NCBI RefSeq assembly: GCF_003732665.1
Contig: NZ_MOBP01000022.1
Coordinates: 1-64,000, forward strand
Origin: Pseudomonas frederiksbergensis
GTDB taxonomy: Bacteria > Pseudomonadota > Gammaproteobacteria > Pseudomonadales > Pseudomonadaceae
Length of the DNA stretch: 64,000 nt
Reading direction: 5' to 3'
The stretch's first letter is position 1. Every line of letters begins with the position of its first letter. The translations under genes were made by a program, and so were the position numbers. Shown piece by piece: positions 9,056-19,420 of the stretch. The notes below the pieces were generated by a model. The model saw only the letters and a list, made by a program, of their open reading frames with translations, made no database searches and was not told the DNA's origin.

Positions 9056-9448
9056 ATGCGCAGAATCCAATCCGCCCCGGGTTTCATCGGCCCGGTCGGG
9101 CCTTACTCCCAAGCGGTGGTCAGCGGTCATCTGGTATTCACCGCCGGGCAGATTCCGGCTCAGAGTGGGCTCGACGATCAACCCGCCGAATTCCCCGAAC
9201 AAGTGCGACAAACCTTGCGCAACCTGGAGGCGATCCTGATTGAAGCCGGCTCCGATTTCAGCCATGTGATCAAGGTCAACGCCTACCTCACCGATCCGGC
9301 GCAACTGGAACCGTTCAACGCCGTGTATCGCGAACTCCTCGGCCATGCGCCGCCGGCACGCACCACGGTGTGCGTGACGTTGTGGGGTGTGTCGCTGGAA
9401 ATCGAGTGTGTCGCCGAGTTGATAACGAAGGAGTTGCACAATGGATGA
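9056..9448 (+). CDS. RidA family protein (enamine/imine deaminase fold)
   Basis: A 130-aa YjgF/YER057c/UK114 protein. The N-terminal PVGPYSQAV, FTAGQIP and the conserved Arg in PPARTTVCV, which binds the carboxylate of the substrate, are present. RidA proteins hydrolyse reactive enamines and imines released by PLP or flavin enzymes to 2-ketoacids. It has a good AGGAG site 19 bases after the transporter, and its end overlaps the RraA-like start. Its presence suggests that the pathway passes through an amino-acid or imino-acid intermediate. Confidence 0.93.
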   Translation: MRRIQSAPGFIGPVGPYSQAVVSGHLVFTAGQIPAQSGLDDQPAEFPEQVRQTLRNLEAILIEAGSDFSHVIKVNAYLTDPAQLEPFNAVYRELLGHAPPARTTVCVTLWGVSLEIECVAELITKELHNG

Positions 9449-10052
9449 GTCGAAACTGATCGAGCAGCTCAAAGCAGTGAGCTTTCCAACCCTCGGGCAT
9501 TTCCTGGAGGAGGGCTTCGCCGATTCGCAACTGCGGGCGATGGTGCCCAATGTGAAAGTGGTCGGTCGCGCACTGACCCTGAAACTGGTCGGTGCCGATG
9601 CCATCGCGGTCAACCAGGCGTTGGCGCTGATCAAACCCGGTGATGTGCTGGTGATCGACACCGGAGGCGATCACCGGCACGCCCCGGTCGGCGCGGTGAC
9701 CAGTTGCGCCGCGAGATGCGCCGGGGTTGTGGGGATTGTGGTGGACGGGGCGGTGACTGATCTGCTGGAACTGCGTGAGGCGGGTCTACCGGTGTTCGCT
9801 CGCGGCACCAGCCTGCTGACCACCAAGCTGCATGGGCGCGGCGATAGCCAGATCAATCAGCCGATCCACTGTGCTGGCGTCACGGTAAATCCCGGGGATT
9901 TGGTGTTGGCAGACGACAACGGCGTGCTGTTTCTCGACTGGCTAACCGCTGCGACGGTCATCGATCAAGCCCTGGCTTCCGATCACGCCGAGCCGCGTTT
10001 GCTGGAACGGTTAAAATCTGGCGAACCGGTTGCACAGGTTTTAAAAACTTAA
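9441..10052 (+). CDS. RraA-like/HMG-aldolase family protein with substituted active-site Arg
   Basis: A 203-aa member of the RraA fold family, which includes 4-hydroxy-4-methyl-2-oxoglutarate aldolase, oxaloacetate decarboxylase and the RNase E inhibitor RraA. The GD segment (KPGDVLVIDTGGD) and the (V)VDGAV(x)D motif are visible, but the usual Arg of the VDGAVRD signature is Thr106, with Asp107 kept. In characterised aldolases that Arg binds the pyruvate carboxylate and the Asp helps hold the metal, so activity or specificity may be changed. It overlaps ridA by 8 bases and ends 4 bases inside the convergent LysR gene. Confidence 0.85.
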   Translation: MDESKLIEQLKAVSFPTLGHFLEEGFADSQLRAMVPNVKVVGRALTLKLVGADAIAVNQALALIKPGDVLVIDTGGDHRHAPVGAVTSCAARCAGVVGIVVDGAVTDLLELREAGLPVFARGTSLLTTKLHGRGDSQINQPIHCAGVTVNPGDLVLADDNGVLFLDWLTAATVIDQALASDHAEPRLLERLKSGEPVAQVLKT

Positions 10053-10981
10053 GCCGTCAAACACGCCTGCAAGCTCTCGATAAACAACGTCTCCGCACGA
10101 CTCATGCGCTGCTCGCGGTTCCACAACAAATGAATGTCCACATCGGCAATCCCTTCGTGGGGCGGCAGGCGCCAGAGCAATCCGACGTCGACGTCCGCCG
10201 CCACCACATGCTCGGGCAGACAGCCGATGCCGAACCCGGCGATCACCAGTCGCCGGACTTCTTCGAGGCTCGGCGACGACGCCACAATGCGTCCGCTGAA
10301 ACCCTGCTGATCACGAAAAATCGTCAGCGGCGACAGCATGCCGCCAATCTGATCGCTGGTGAAACTGACGAAATTCTCCCGCTGCAAATCCCCCTCAGCG
10401 ACGTTCTGCTGGCCGAATAATGCATGGTGCTTGCCGCAGAAAAACGCATAGCGCTGCCGCAGGAACAGCCGCTGTTCCAGACGCGGTTGTGGCCGGCGAT
10501 TGAGACTCAAACCGAGGGTCGCGGTTTTCTCCTGCAAGGCGCTGACGATGTCGGAACTGCGCATCACGTCCACTTCCAGATCCACCCGTGGGTGCTGACG
10601 GTGAAAGTCGGCGAGGAAGTCATCGAAACGCTCAGAGAAGATCCGACTGATGATCAGCAACCGCACCTTGCCGATCACTTCGTCGGCCGGTTGCTCCAGC
10701 ACGCTGCTGACTTGCGACATCTGCCCATAGATTTCACCGGCCAGTTCGAAGATCTGCTCGCCGACCTCGGTCAGGGCAAATCGCGGTCCGCGCCGGGCGA
10801 TCAATTGTCGGCCCAGTTGTTCTTCCAGCCGCTTCAACGCCTGGCTCACCGCCGGTTGCGTGAGGTGCAGGCGTGCGGCGGCGCGGCTGATGCTCAGTTC
10901 CTGGCCGATGACCCGAAAGGTGCGCAGCAGGTTCCAGTCGAGGCGGTCATTGAGCAGGCGTTGCAATTCGCGTTCGGCCAT
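10049..10981 (-). CDS. LysR-family transcriptional regulator (copy 2 of a paralogous pair)
   Basis: A 310-aa LysR regulator. The HTH segment ISRAAARLHLTQPAVSQALKRLEEQLG is nearly the same as in the paralogue at 3473-4432, and the similarity continues through the effector domain (REN/AENFVSFTSDQ, CLPxHxV). It is divergent from the MHS transporter at 11145, copying the layout of copy 1. The two copies bracket the aldolase-reductase-MHS-RidA-RraA genes. Each likely regulates its adjacent divergent operon; cross-regulation through the conserved promoter motif is possible. Confidence 0.92.
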   Translation of the reverse strand: MAERELQRLLNDRLDWNLLRTFRVIGQELSISRAAARLHLTQPAVSQALKRLEEQLGRQLIARRGPRFALTEVGEQIFELAGEIYGQMSQVSSVLEQPADEVIGKVRLLIISRIFSERFDDFLADFHRQHPRVDLEVDVMRSSDIVSALQEKTATLGLSLNRRPQPRLEQRLFLRQRYAFFCGKHHALFGQQNVAEGDLQRENFVSFTSDQIGGMLSPLTIFRDQQGFSGRIVASSPSLEEVRRLVIAGFGIGCLPEHVVAADVDVGLLWRLPPHEGIADVDIHLLWNREQRMSRAETLFIESLQACLTA

Positions 10982-11032
10982 GGTGACCCTCGATTATAAG
11001 CTGGCGTAATAGTCCGCATAATAAATAGAAAA

Positions 11033-11061
11033 TTGACTAATCATAGCCCCGAGACGATAAA
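11033..11061 (+). promoter_or_regulatory. Sigma-70 promoter of MHS transporter operon 2 (duplicate of 4483-4511)
   Basis: TTGACT, a 17-bp spacer and GATAAA, 84 bp before the transporter ATG. The motif GAAAATTGACTAATC and a downstream CAGAGTGC block are shared with the copy-1 divergon. The surrounding sequence has diverged, which points to selection on these bases. Confidence 0.65.
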
Positions 11062-11144
11062 TCAACTCCAAGACAGGCGCCGCCAGAGTGCCTTGATGCA
11101 TCCGATTTCCTCCTGCCAAAAAAACAATCAAAGGAGCCCGACCC

Positions 11145-12455
11145 ATGACGCCTCAAGCTTCGTCCCAACCGCGCCGTGCGGCAGCCGCAGCCTTCATCGG
11201 CACCATGATCGAGTGGTATGACTTTTACATCTACGCCACCGCCGCCGCCCTGGTGTTCGGTGCGCTGTTCTTCCCCTCCGACGACAAACTGTTCAGCACC
11301 ATGGCCGCGTTCGGCACCTTCGCCGTGGGTTTCTTCGCGCGACCGTTGGGCGGGATTATCTTTGGCCATATCGGCGACCGTATCGGGCGCAAGAAGTCGC
11401 TGATCATCACCTTGTTGATGATGGGTGTGGTCACGGTGTGCATCGGTTTGCTGCCGACCTACGCGCAAATCGGCGTTGCGGCGCCAGTGCTGTTGATCCT
11501 GTTGCGCATCGTCCAGGGCATTGCCGTCGGCGGCGAGTGGGGCGGGGCGGTGTTGATGGCCGGCGAGCATGCGCCCAAGGGCCGTCGCAACTTCTTCGCT
11601 TCCTTTGCACAACTGGGCAGCCCGGCGGGTTTGATCCTGTCGTTGCTGGCTTTCAGTGCAGTCACTCGCTTGCCGGAAGAAGACTTGATGAGTTGGGGCT
11701 GGCGCCTGCCGTTCCTCGCCAGTTCGCTGTTGTTGCTGGTGGGTTTGGCGATTCGACTCGGTGTGAATGAATCGCCGGAATTCCTCGCCAGCCGCGAACT
11801 GGCCAGCAAAAGCACACGCAAGGAGCAGGCGCCGGTGATGGAAGTGCTGCGTACTGCGTGGCGTCCGCTGCTGCTGTGTATCGGCGCCAACACCCTCGGG
11901 ATCGCCGGGGTGTATTTCACCAACACTTTCATGATCGCCTACACCACCCAGCAACTGGAGTTGCCGCGCTCACTGATCCTCGAGTGCCTGTTTGTGGTGG
12001 CGATTATTCAGTTCTGCATTCAGCCATTGGCGGCGTGGGTCGCGGAGAAAATCGGGGCGACGCGTTTCCTCTGCCTGATGTCACTGTTGGCGATGGCCTC
12101 TCCGTATCCGATGTTTGTGCTGGTCAGCTCGGCCCAGCCGTCGCTGATCATCCTCGGCATCGCCCTGGCGGTGGTGTGCATGGCCTCGTTCTACGCGGTG
12201 ATCGCCGGTTACGTCAGCGGCATGTTCGAGACCCGCGTGCGCTACACCGCGATCTCCCTGGCTTATCAGATTTGCGGTGCGCTGGCCGGTGGCCTGACGC
12301 CGCTGATCGGCACGATGCTGGCGCATAAATTCGCCGGCCAATGGTGGCCGCTGGCGGTGTTCTACAGCCTGATCGCCGCCACTTCGCTGATCTGCGTCTT
12401 GTCCCTTGCTCGCCGCCATGCCAGTGCTGAACGTATCGAATTGGCCAACGCTTAA
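11145..12455 (+). CDS. MFS transporter, MHS family, copy 2
   Basis: A 436-aa paralogue of the 4589 transporter. Shared features include the opening PRRAAAAAFIGTMIEWYDFYIYATAAALV, GHIGDRIGRKKSL, GGEWGGAVLMAGEHAP and the C-terminal ALAGGLTPLIGTMLAHKFAGQWWPLAVF block. AAAGGAG lies 13 bases before the ATG. It is followed after 23 bases by an M20 amidase gene, so this copy feeds a different enzyme from copy 1. Inference: the two transporters take up related compounds, one an N-carbamoyl or amide form. Confidence 0.93.
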   Translation: MTPQASSQPRRAAAAAFIGTMIEWYDFYIYATAAALVFGALFFPSDDKLFSTMAAFGTFAVGFFARPLGGIIFGHIGDRIGRKKSLIITLLMMGVVTVCIGLLPTYAQIGVAAPVLLILLRIVQGIAVGGEWGGAVLMAGEHAPKGRRNFFASFAQLGSPAGLILSLLAFSAVTRLPEEDLMSWGWRLPFLASSLLLLVGLAIRLGVNESPEFLASRELASKSTRKEQAPVMEVLRTAWRPLLLCIGANTLGIAGVYFTNTFMIAYTTQQLELPRSLILECLFVVAIIQFCIQPLAAWVAEKIGATRFLCLMSLLAMASPYPMFVLVSSAQPSLIILGIALAVVCMASFYAVIAGYVSGMFETRVRYTAISLAYQICGALAGGLTPLIGTMLAHKFAGQWWPLAVFYSLIAATSLICVLSLARRHASAERIELANA

Positions 12456-12478
12456 TCCCGATTTTCGAGGAGTTATTT

Positions 12479-13708
12479 ATGTTGAAGATTAATGGTGAAC
12501 GCCTGTGGGCGAGCCTGATGGCCATGGCCGAAATCGGCGCCACGCCCCGGGGTGGCAGTTGCCGGTTGGCCTTGAGCGATGAAGACAAGGCCGGCCGCGA
12601 ACTCTTCGCCCACTGGTGTCGCGAAGCCGGGATGACCCTGAGCGTGGACGCCATCGGCAACCTGTTCGCCCGCCGCGAAGGCACCGACCCGGATGCTGCG
12701 CCGGTGATGATGGGCAGCCACCTCGACACCCAGCCTGAAGGTGGCCGCTTCGATGGCGTCTACGGCGTGCTTGCCGGCCTGGAAGTGGTTCGCTGCCTTA
12801 ATGACCTCGGCATTCAGACCCGCAAACCGCTGGAAGTGGCGGTGTGGACCAACGAAGAAGGTGCGCGCTTCACCCCGGCGATGTTCGGCTCGGCGGTGTT
12901 CACCGGCATCATGCAACTGGACGCGGCGCTGGCGGTGCGTGACATCGACGGCATCAGCGTTGCCGAAGCCCTGCAACGCACCGGTTATGCCGGCGAGCGT
13001 CCGTTGGGCGGTGCGGTGGATGCCTACTTTGAAGCGCATATCGAGCAAGGGCCGATCCTTGAAGACAACGCCAAGAGCATTGGCGTGGTCACGGGCGGCC
13101 AGGCGATTCGCTGGCTCGACGTGCGGGTTGAAGGCATGGCGGCTCACGCCGGTACTACGCCGATGCCATTGCGCAAGGACGCCCTGTACGGCGTGGCGCG
13201 GATGATCCAGGCCATCGAGGTTCTGGCTGCCGATTTCGCCCCCGAAGGCCTGACCACGGTGGGCGAGTTGAGCATTAACAAATCTTCGCGCAACACCATT
13301 CCGGGGTTGGTGAATTTCACGGTTGATCTGCGCCATCACCGCGACGAAGCCATCGAGGCGATGGAACAGCAAGTGCGCGCACGACTGCAGGCGATTGCCG
13401 ACGGTCGCAGGTTGAACCTGACGATCACCCCGCACTGGATCAGCCCGGCGACACCGTTCGACGCCGAGTGCGTGGCAGCGGTGCAGCATGCGGTGGATGC
13501 CCTGGGCTACGCTCAGCAATCGATTGTCAGTGGCGCCGGGCATGACGCGATTCACTTGGCGCGGTACTGCCCGACGGCGATGGTGTTTATCCCGTGTGTC
13601 GGTGGTTTGAGCCATAACGAAGCCGAGGATGTGCTGCCTGAGGATGTGCGCCAGGGCACTGACGTGCTGCTCAACGCCGTACTGGCCCGCGCCTTAAAAA
13701 CTGAATAG
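12479..13708 (+). CDS. Zn-dependent M20 hydrolase, N-carbamoyl-L-amino acid hydrolase/allantoate amidohydrolase family
   Basis: A 409-aa M20 amidase of the hydantoinase/carbamoylase family. The metal-site motifs are in order: GSHLDTQPEGGRFDG, WTNEEGARF, FEAHIEQGP and, near the end, GGLSHNEAE. The dimerisation (lid) domain contains GMAAHAGTTPMP. Members hydrolyse N-carbamoyl amino acids, allantoate or ureidoglycolate-type compounds, releasing ammonia and CO2 or an amino acid. GAGGAG stands just upstream. Co-transcription with the MHS transporter implies import and hydrolysis of one substrate, not identifiable here. Confidence 0.9.
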   Translation: MLKINGERLWASLMAMAEIGATPRGGSCRLALSDEDKAGRELFAHWCREAGMTLSVDAIGNLFARREGTDPDAAPVMMGSHLDTQPEGGRFDGVYGVLAGLEVVRCLNDLGIQTRKPLEVAVWTNEEGARFTPAMFGSAVFTGIMQLDAALAVRDIDGISVAEALQRTGYAGERPLGGAVDAYFEAHIEQGPILEDNAKSIGVVTGGQAIRWLDVRVEGMAAHAGTTPMPLRKDALYGVARMIQAIEVLAADFAPEGLTTVGELSINKSSRNTIPGLVNFTVDLRHHRDEAIEAMEQQVRARLQAIADGRRLNLTITPHWISPATPFDAECVAAVQHAVDALGYAQQSIVSGAGHDAIHLARYCPTAMVFIPCVGGLSHNEAEDVLPEDVRQGTDVLLNAVLARALKTE

Positions 13709-13720
13709 ACCCAATCCCTA

Positions 13721-13812
13721 ATGTGGGAGCGGGCTTGCTCGCGAATGCGGTGTGTCATTCAACAATGATGTCGACTGACACTCCCTCTTCGCGAGCAAGC
13801 CCGCTCCCACAG
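13721..13812. repeat. REPIN (inverted pair of Pseudomonas REP palindromes)
   Basis: TGTGGGAGCGGGCTTGCTCG and its inverted copy flank a 45-base spacer (GCGGTGTGTCATTCAACA...). It lies between the M20 amidase and the acetylpolyamine amidohydrolase-like gene. Confidence 0.9.
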
Positions 13813-13863
13813 TTGAACGCATTCTGTTTCAAGATCCATGACTAACTGACAGGAATTCACCCC

Positions 13864-14889
13864 ATGCGCAGTTTTTTCCACCCCGAACAATTGCTCCATC
13901 ACCCACGCAGCTACTACTCCCGCGGGCAGATGCGCACGCCGCAGGAAGTCCCGGAGCGTGCGCAACGGCTGGTACAGGCCTCGCATTCCCTGGGCTTCAA
14001 CGTCGAGCAACCCGCTGACGCCGGACTTGCGCCATTACTGGCGGTCCACGGTGCGCCATACCTGACGTTCCTCCAGGAAGCCCATCAACGCTGGAAGGAA
14101 ATCCCCGAAGACTGGGGCGATGAAGTCATGTCGAACATCTTCGTCCGCGAGCCCAATGCCCTGCGCGGGATTCTCGCCCAAGCCGCTCGTTATCTGGCCG
14201 ATGGCAGTTGCCCGGTGGGCGAGCAGACCTGGCGCTCGGCCTATTGGTCGGCGCAAAGCGCAATTGCCGGGGCTCAGGCGTTGCTCGATGGCGAGTCGGC
14301 GGCGTATGCCTTGTGCCGTCCGCCAGGTCACCATGCTCGGGCCGAGGCGGCCGGTGGTTTCTGCTACCTCAACAACGCAGCAGTGGCGGCGCAGGTCTTG
14401 CGCGCAGGGTTTGAGCGGGTGGCGGTGCTGGATACCGACATGCATCACGGCCAAGGCATTCAAGAGATTTTCTACGACCGTGACGACGTGCTGTACGTCT
14501 CGGTGCATGGCGATCCGACCAATTTCTATCCGGGCGTGGCCGGGTTTTCCGATGAGCGCGGCGTTGGCGCGGGGGAGGGGTTCAACCTCAATCTGCCGAT
14601 GGCCCACGGCGCCAGTGAAGCGGATTTCCTCGGGCAACTTGAGGTGGCGCTCGCGGCGGTGAAAGATTTTGGCGCCGAGGTGCTGGTGCTGTCCCTGGGC
14701 TTCGATATTTTCGAGCTGGACCCGCAGAGCAAAGTGGCGGTGACCCGGGAAGGGTTTGCGCTGCTGGGCGAGCGGATTCGTAGCCTTGGGTTGCCGTGTT
14801 TGATTGTGCAGGAGGGTGGGTATCACCTGGAGAGTCTTGAAGATAATGCGCGGGCGTTTTTTGTTGGGCCGGAGGTTTGGCAGCTCTGA
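13864..14889 (+). CDS. Histone-deacetylase family protein, acetylpolyamine amidohydrolase-like
   Basis: A 341-aa arginase/deacetylase-fold amidohydrolase. The class I/II HDAC motifs RPPGHHAR, GGFCYLNNAAVAAQ and DTDMHHGQGIQEIF supply the His-His dyad and the Asp/His zinc ligands; a later GFDIFELDP supplies the second Asp. The N-terminus (HPEQLLHHPRSYYSRGQM) is typical of Pseudomonas acetylpolyamine amidohydrolases, which remove acetyl groups from acetylputrescine or acetylcadaverine. REPINs on either side isolate it transcriptionally. A link to the amine dehydrogenase locus that follows (supplying free amines) is possible but unproven. Confidence 0.88.
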   Translation: MRSFFHPEQLLHHPRSYYSRGQMRTPQEVPERAQRLVQASHSLGFNVEQPADAGLAPLLAVHGAPYLTFLQEAHQRWKEIPEDWGDEVMSNIFVREPNALRGILAQAARYLADGSCPVGEQTWRSAYWSAQSAIAGAQALLDGESAAYALCRPPGHHARAEAAGGFCYLNNAAVAAQVLRAGFERVAVLDTDMHHGQGIQEIFYDRDDVLYVSVHGDPTNFYPGVAGFSDERGVGAGEGFNLNLPMAHGASEADFLGQLEVALAAVKDFGAEVLVLSLGFDIFELDPQSKVAVTREGFALLGERIRSLGLPCLIVQEGGYHLESLEDNARAFFVGPEVWQL

Positions 14890-14915
14890 GTTTTTGAGTT
14901 GTCCGGGAGATTGCC

Positions 14916-14999
14916 TTCGCGAGCAAGCCCGCTCCCACAGGTTGACCGCGTTCCCATGGGGGTACTCGGTCACCTGTGGGAGCGGGCTTGCTCGCGAAG
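14916..14999. repeat. REPIN
   Basis: CGCGAGCAAGCCCGCTCCCA and its inverted copy are separated by about 35 bases, immediately after the HDAC-like gene. It may act as a transcript-end structure. Confidence 0.9.
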
Positions 15000-15130
15000 A
15001 ACGATAACGCGGTCCCCCAGATGCGACACAAACGCCCTACGGCACTTGCCATCGCCCTGACGTTAACGTAAAGATTGACGCCACGGCGCTGATCTCAAAA
15101 AGCGCAAAGCGGACCGCTGCGGAGCGCTTG

Positions 15131-17034
<1,904 letters not shown>

Positions 17035-17035
<1 letters not shown>

Positions 17036-18753
17036 TGCAGCGCCTGATCGTGCGCTTGATCGACAGCCGCGACCCGCAAGCCCTGCAAGCGGCACTGCGC
17101 TGGCTATACAGCTTTGTGCGCCCCCATCGGCTGGCGATTGCCGGGTTGCTCGGCTTGTCGGTCTGCGCCTCGCTGCTGGTGCTGGTGCAACCGTGGCTGA
17201 CCAAACTGCTGATCGACGATGGCCTGCTGGGGCGCAATTTCCCGGTGCTGGTGCTGATTGCCGGTTTGATGATCGTCGCGGGTTTGCTCGGCACCGCGCT
17301 GTCGGGGATCAACCGTTATCTGCACACGCGGTTGTCGGGGCGGATTCTGTTTGCTTTGCGCGATGATCTTTATCGGCACTTGCAGACGTTATCGCCGAGC
17401 TTCTACGGTCAGCGACGCATTGGCGACTTGATGTCGCGCCTGGATGGCGACGTGGCGGAGATTCAGCGCTTTGCCGTGGACTCGTTGTTTTCGGCGGTAT
17501 CGAGCGTCATCGGCCTGTTCTTTTCCGTGGCGATGCTGCTGACCTTGTCGTGGAAACTGTCGCTGCTGGCGCTGGTGCTGATCCCCCTCGACGTGCTGTG
17601 GCTGCGCTGGATGCGGCGCAAGGTCGAGCGCGATGTGCGGCAGTTGCGCGAGCGTTCGGCGGACATGTCCTCGTTCATGGTCGAAACCTTGCCGGTGATG
17701 AAATTCATCCAGTCCGCCGGTCAGCAACAGCGCGAAGCGCGACGGCTGGAGACCTTGGGCCAGGGCTACATGAGCCAGTTGCTGCGCCTGCAAGTCACCG
17801 AGTTTTTCACCCAGGCTGTGCCGGGAACCCTGACTTCCTTGTCCCGCGCTTGTGCGTTCTTGATCGGCGGTTATTGGGTGGTGCAGGGCACGTGGCAACT
17901 CGGCGCGCTGATCGCGTTTTCGACCTACCTCGGCATGGCGGTGGGGCCGGTGCAGAGTCTGCTCGGGCTCTACGTCGCGATCCAGCGCATGACCGTCAGC
18001 CTCGGCCGGGTGATGGAGTTGCGTGGCGAAGAACCGACCGTGCTGACCCCTGTCACGCCGCAGCCGATGCCGAGCTCCGGTGAGCTGCGTTTCGACAATG
18101 TGCATTTCAGCCATCCGGGGCGCCCGAGCACCTTGAGCGGGATCGATGCGCGCATTCCCTACGGCTTGAAAGTCGCCCTGAGCGGCGGCTCCGGCGTCGG
18201 CAAAACGACCCTGATCGACCTGTTGCAACGGCATCACGATCCACAGTCGGGTCGGGTGTTGCTTGGGGACGTGGACCTGCGGGATCTGGACCTGTTTCAA
18301 CTGCGGCGGCGCATTGCGGTGGTCAGTCAGGACATCGTGCTGTTTCGCGGCAGCCTCGCCGACAACCTGGCCTACGCGGTGCCGGACGCCAGTCGCGAAG
18401 CGATTGCCGAAGTGGCGCGGCTGGCGCAACTCGACAGCCTGATCGCGTCTTTGCCCGAAGGCCTCGACAGTCCCTTGGGCGAGCGTGGCCAGCAGTTGTC
18501 CGGTGGGCAGAAACAACGGATCGCCATTGCCCGCGCCTTGTTGCAGGACCCGTTGATTCTGGTGCTCGACGAGGCCACCTCGGCGGTGGATGAAGCCACC
18601 GAGCGCGAAGTGATCGAAGCCATCGACCGCTTGTTTGCCGGACGCACGCGTATCCTTATCAGCCATCGCCCATCGACGTTGGCCGATGCTGATCTGCGTT
18701 TTGAATTGCTCGACGGCGTGCTCACGTCGAAAACGGTGCTGCATGAAGCCTGA
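17035..18753 (+). CDS. qhpF: ABC transporter, fused permease-ATPase (QhpF, exporter for the QHNDH gamma subunit)
   Basis: A 572-aa half-transporter. A six-helix ABC exporter domain covers about residues 1-320 and the nucleotide-binding domain follows, with Walker A GGSGVGKTT, signature LSGGQKQR, Walker B LILVLDEATS and the H-loop ISHRPS. It is translationally coupled to the upstream activator (TGATG) and overlaps qhpE by 11 bases. The neighbours QhpE, QhpG, QhpD and QhpC identify it as QhpF, which in Paracoccus is needed to move the modified, leader-bearing gamma subunit across the inner membrane. It has no separate peptidase domain; the protease is the next gene. Confidence 0.88.
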
Positions 18754-19420
18754 ACTGCGAATTGGCGTGGTGGACAGCGGACACTCGGCGGCGCAGCGGG
18801 TGCAGGTTGTCGCGGGGCGCAGGTTTTCGTTGCTTGAGGATGGGCTGGCGGAAGGGGATTTGCGCGACGATCCGCTCGGTCACGGTAGCGCGGTGATCGA
18901 AGCGATTGGGCGGCGGGCGCCGGCGGCGGTGTTTTGTGTGGCGCAGGTGTTCGACCAGCGTGGCGTGACCAGTGCCTTGCAGATTGCCACGGCGATTGAC
19001 TGGCTGGTGGCGCAGGACGTGCGGTTGATCAATTTGAGTCTTGGCTTGCGCCAGGATCGCAGTCTGTTGCGTGAAGCCTGTGGCCTGGCGGTGGCGCGGG
19101 GGGTGTTGCTGTGTGCATCGAGCCCGGCCCAGGGAGAGGGGGTGTTCCCGGCGAAGTATCCGCAGGTGGTGCGGGTGACCGGTGATGCCCGTTGCGCCGA
19201 GCATGAATGGTCCTGGCTCAACAGCGCCCAGGCAGATTTCGCGGCGTGTGTGCATGGGACCTATCCGGGGCAATCCGGCGCCAGTCTGGGGTGTGCGGCT
19301 TTAAGTGGGCACATCGCCGGTTTCCTGGTGGCGCATCCCGATGCGAGCAATCAGCAGGTCATCGAATGGCTGCGGGATCACGCCCGTTACCGTGGGCCTG
19401 AACGGCGTTTCGGGCCGTGA
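18743..19420 (+). CDS. qhpE: Subtilisin-like serine protease (QhpE, leader peptidase for QhpC)
   Basis: A compact 225-aa S8 protease without signal peptide or propeptide, consistent with cytoplasmic action. The catalytic triad is present: D11 in VVDSGHS, H47 in DPLGHGSAV and S181 in SGASLGCAALSG. The start is the ATG at 18743 (MKPELRIGVVD); a longer frame reading back to 18635 lies inside qhpF and is rejected. In the QHNDH system QhpE cuts the 28-residue leader from the cross-linked gamma subunit. It overlaps both neighbours (11 bases with qhpF, 4 with qhpG), so the three genes are translationally coupled. Confidence 0.88.
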   Translation: MKPELRIGVVDSGHSAAQRVQVVAGRRFSLLEDGLAEGDLRDDPLGHGSAVIEAIGRRAPAAVFCVAQVFDQRGVTSALQIATAIDWLVAQDVRLINLSLGLRQDRSLLREACGLAVARGVLLCASSPAQGEGVFPAKYPQVVRVTGDARCAEHEWSWLNSAQADFAACVHGTYPGQSGASLGCAALSGHIAGFLVAHPDASNQQVIEWLRDHARYRGPERRFGP

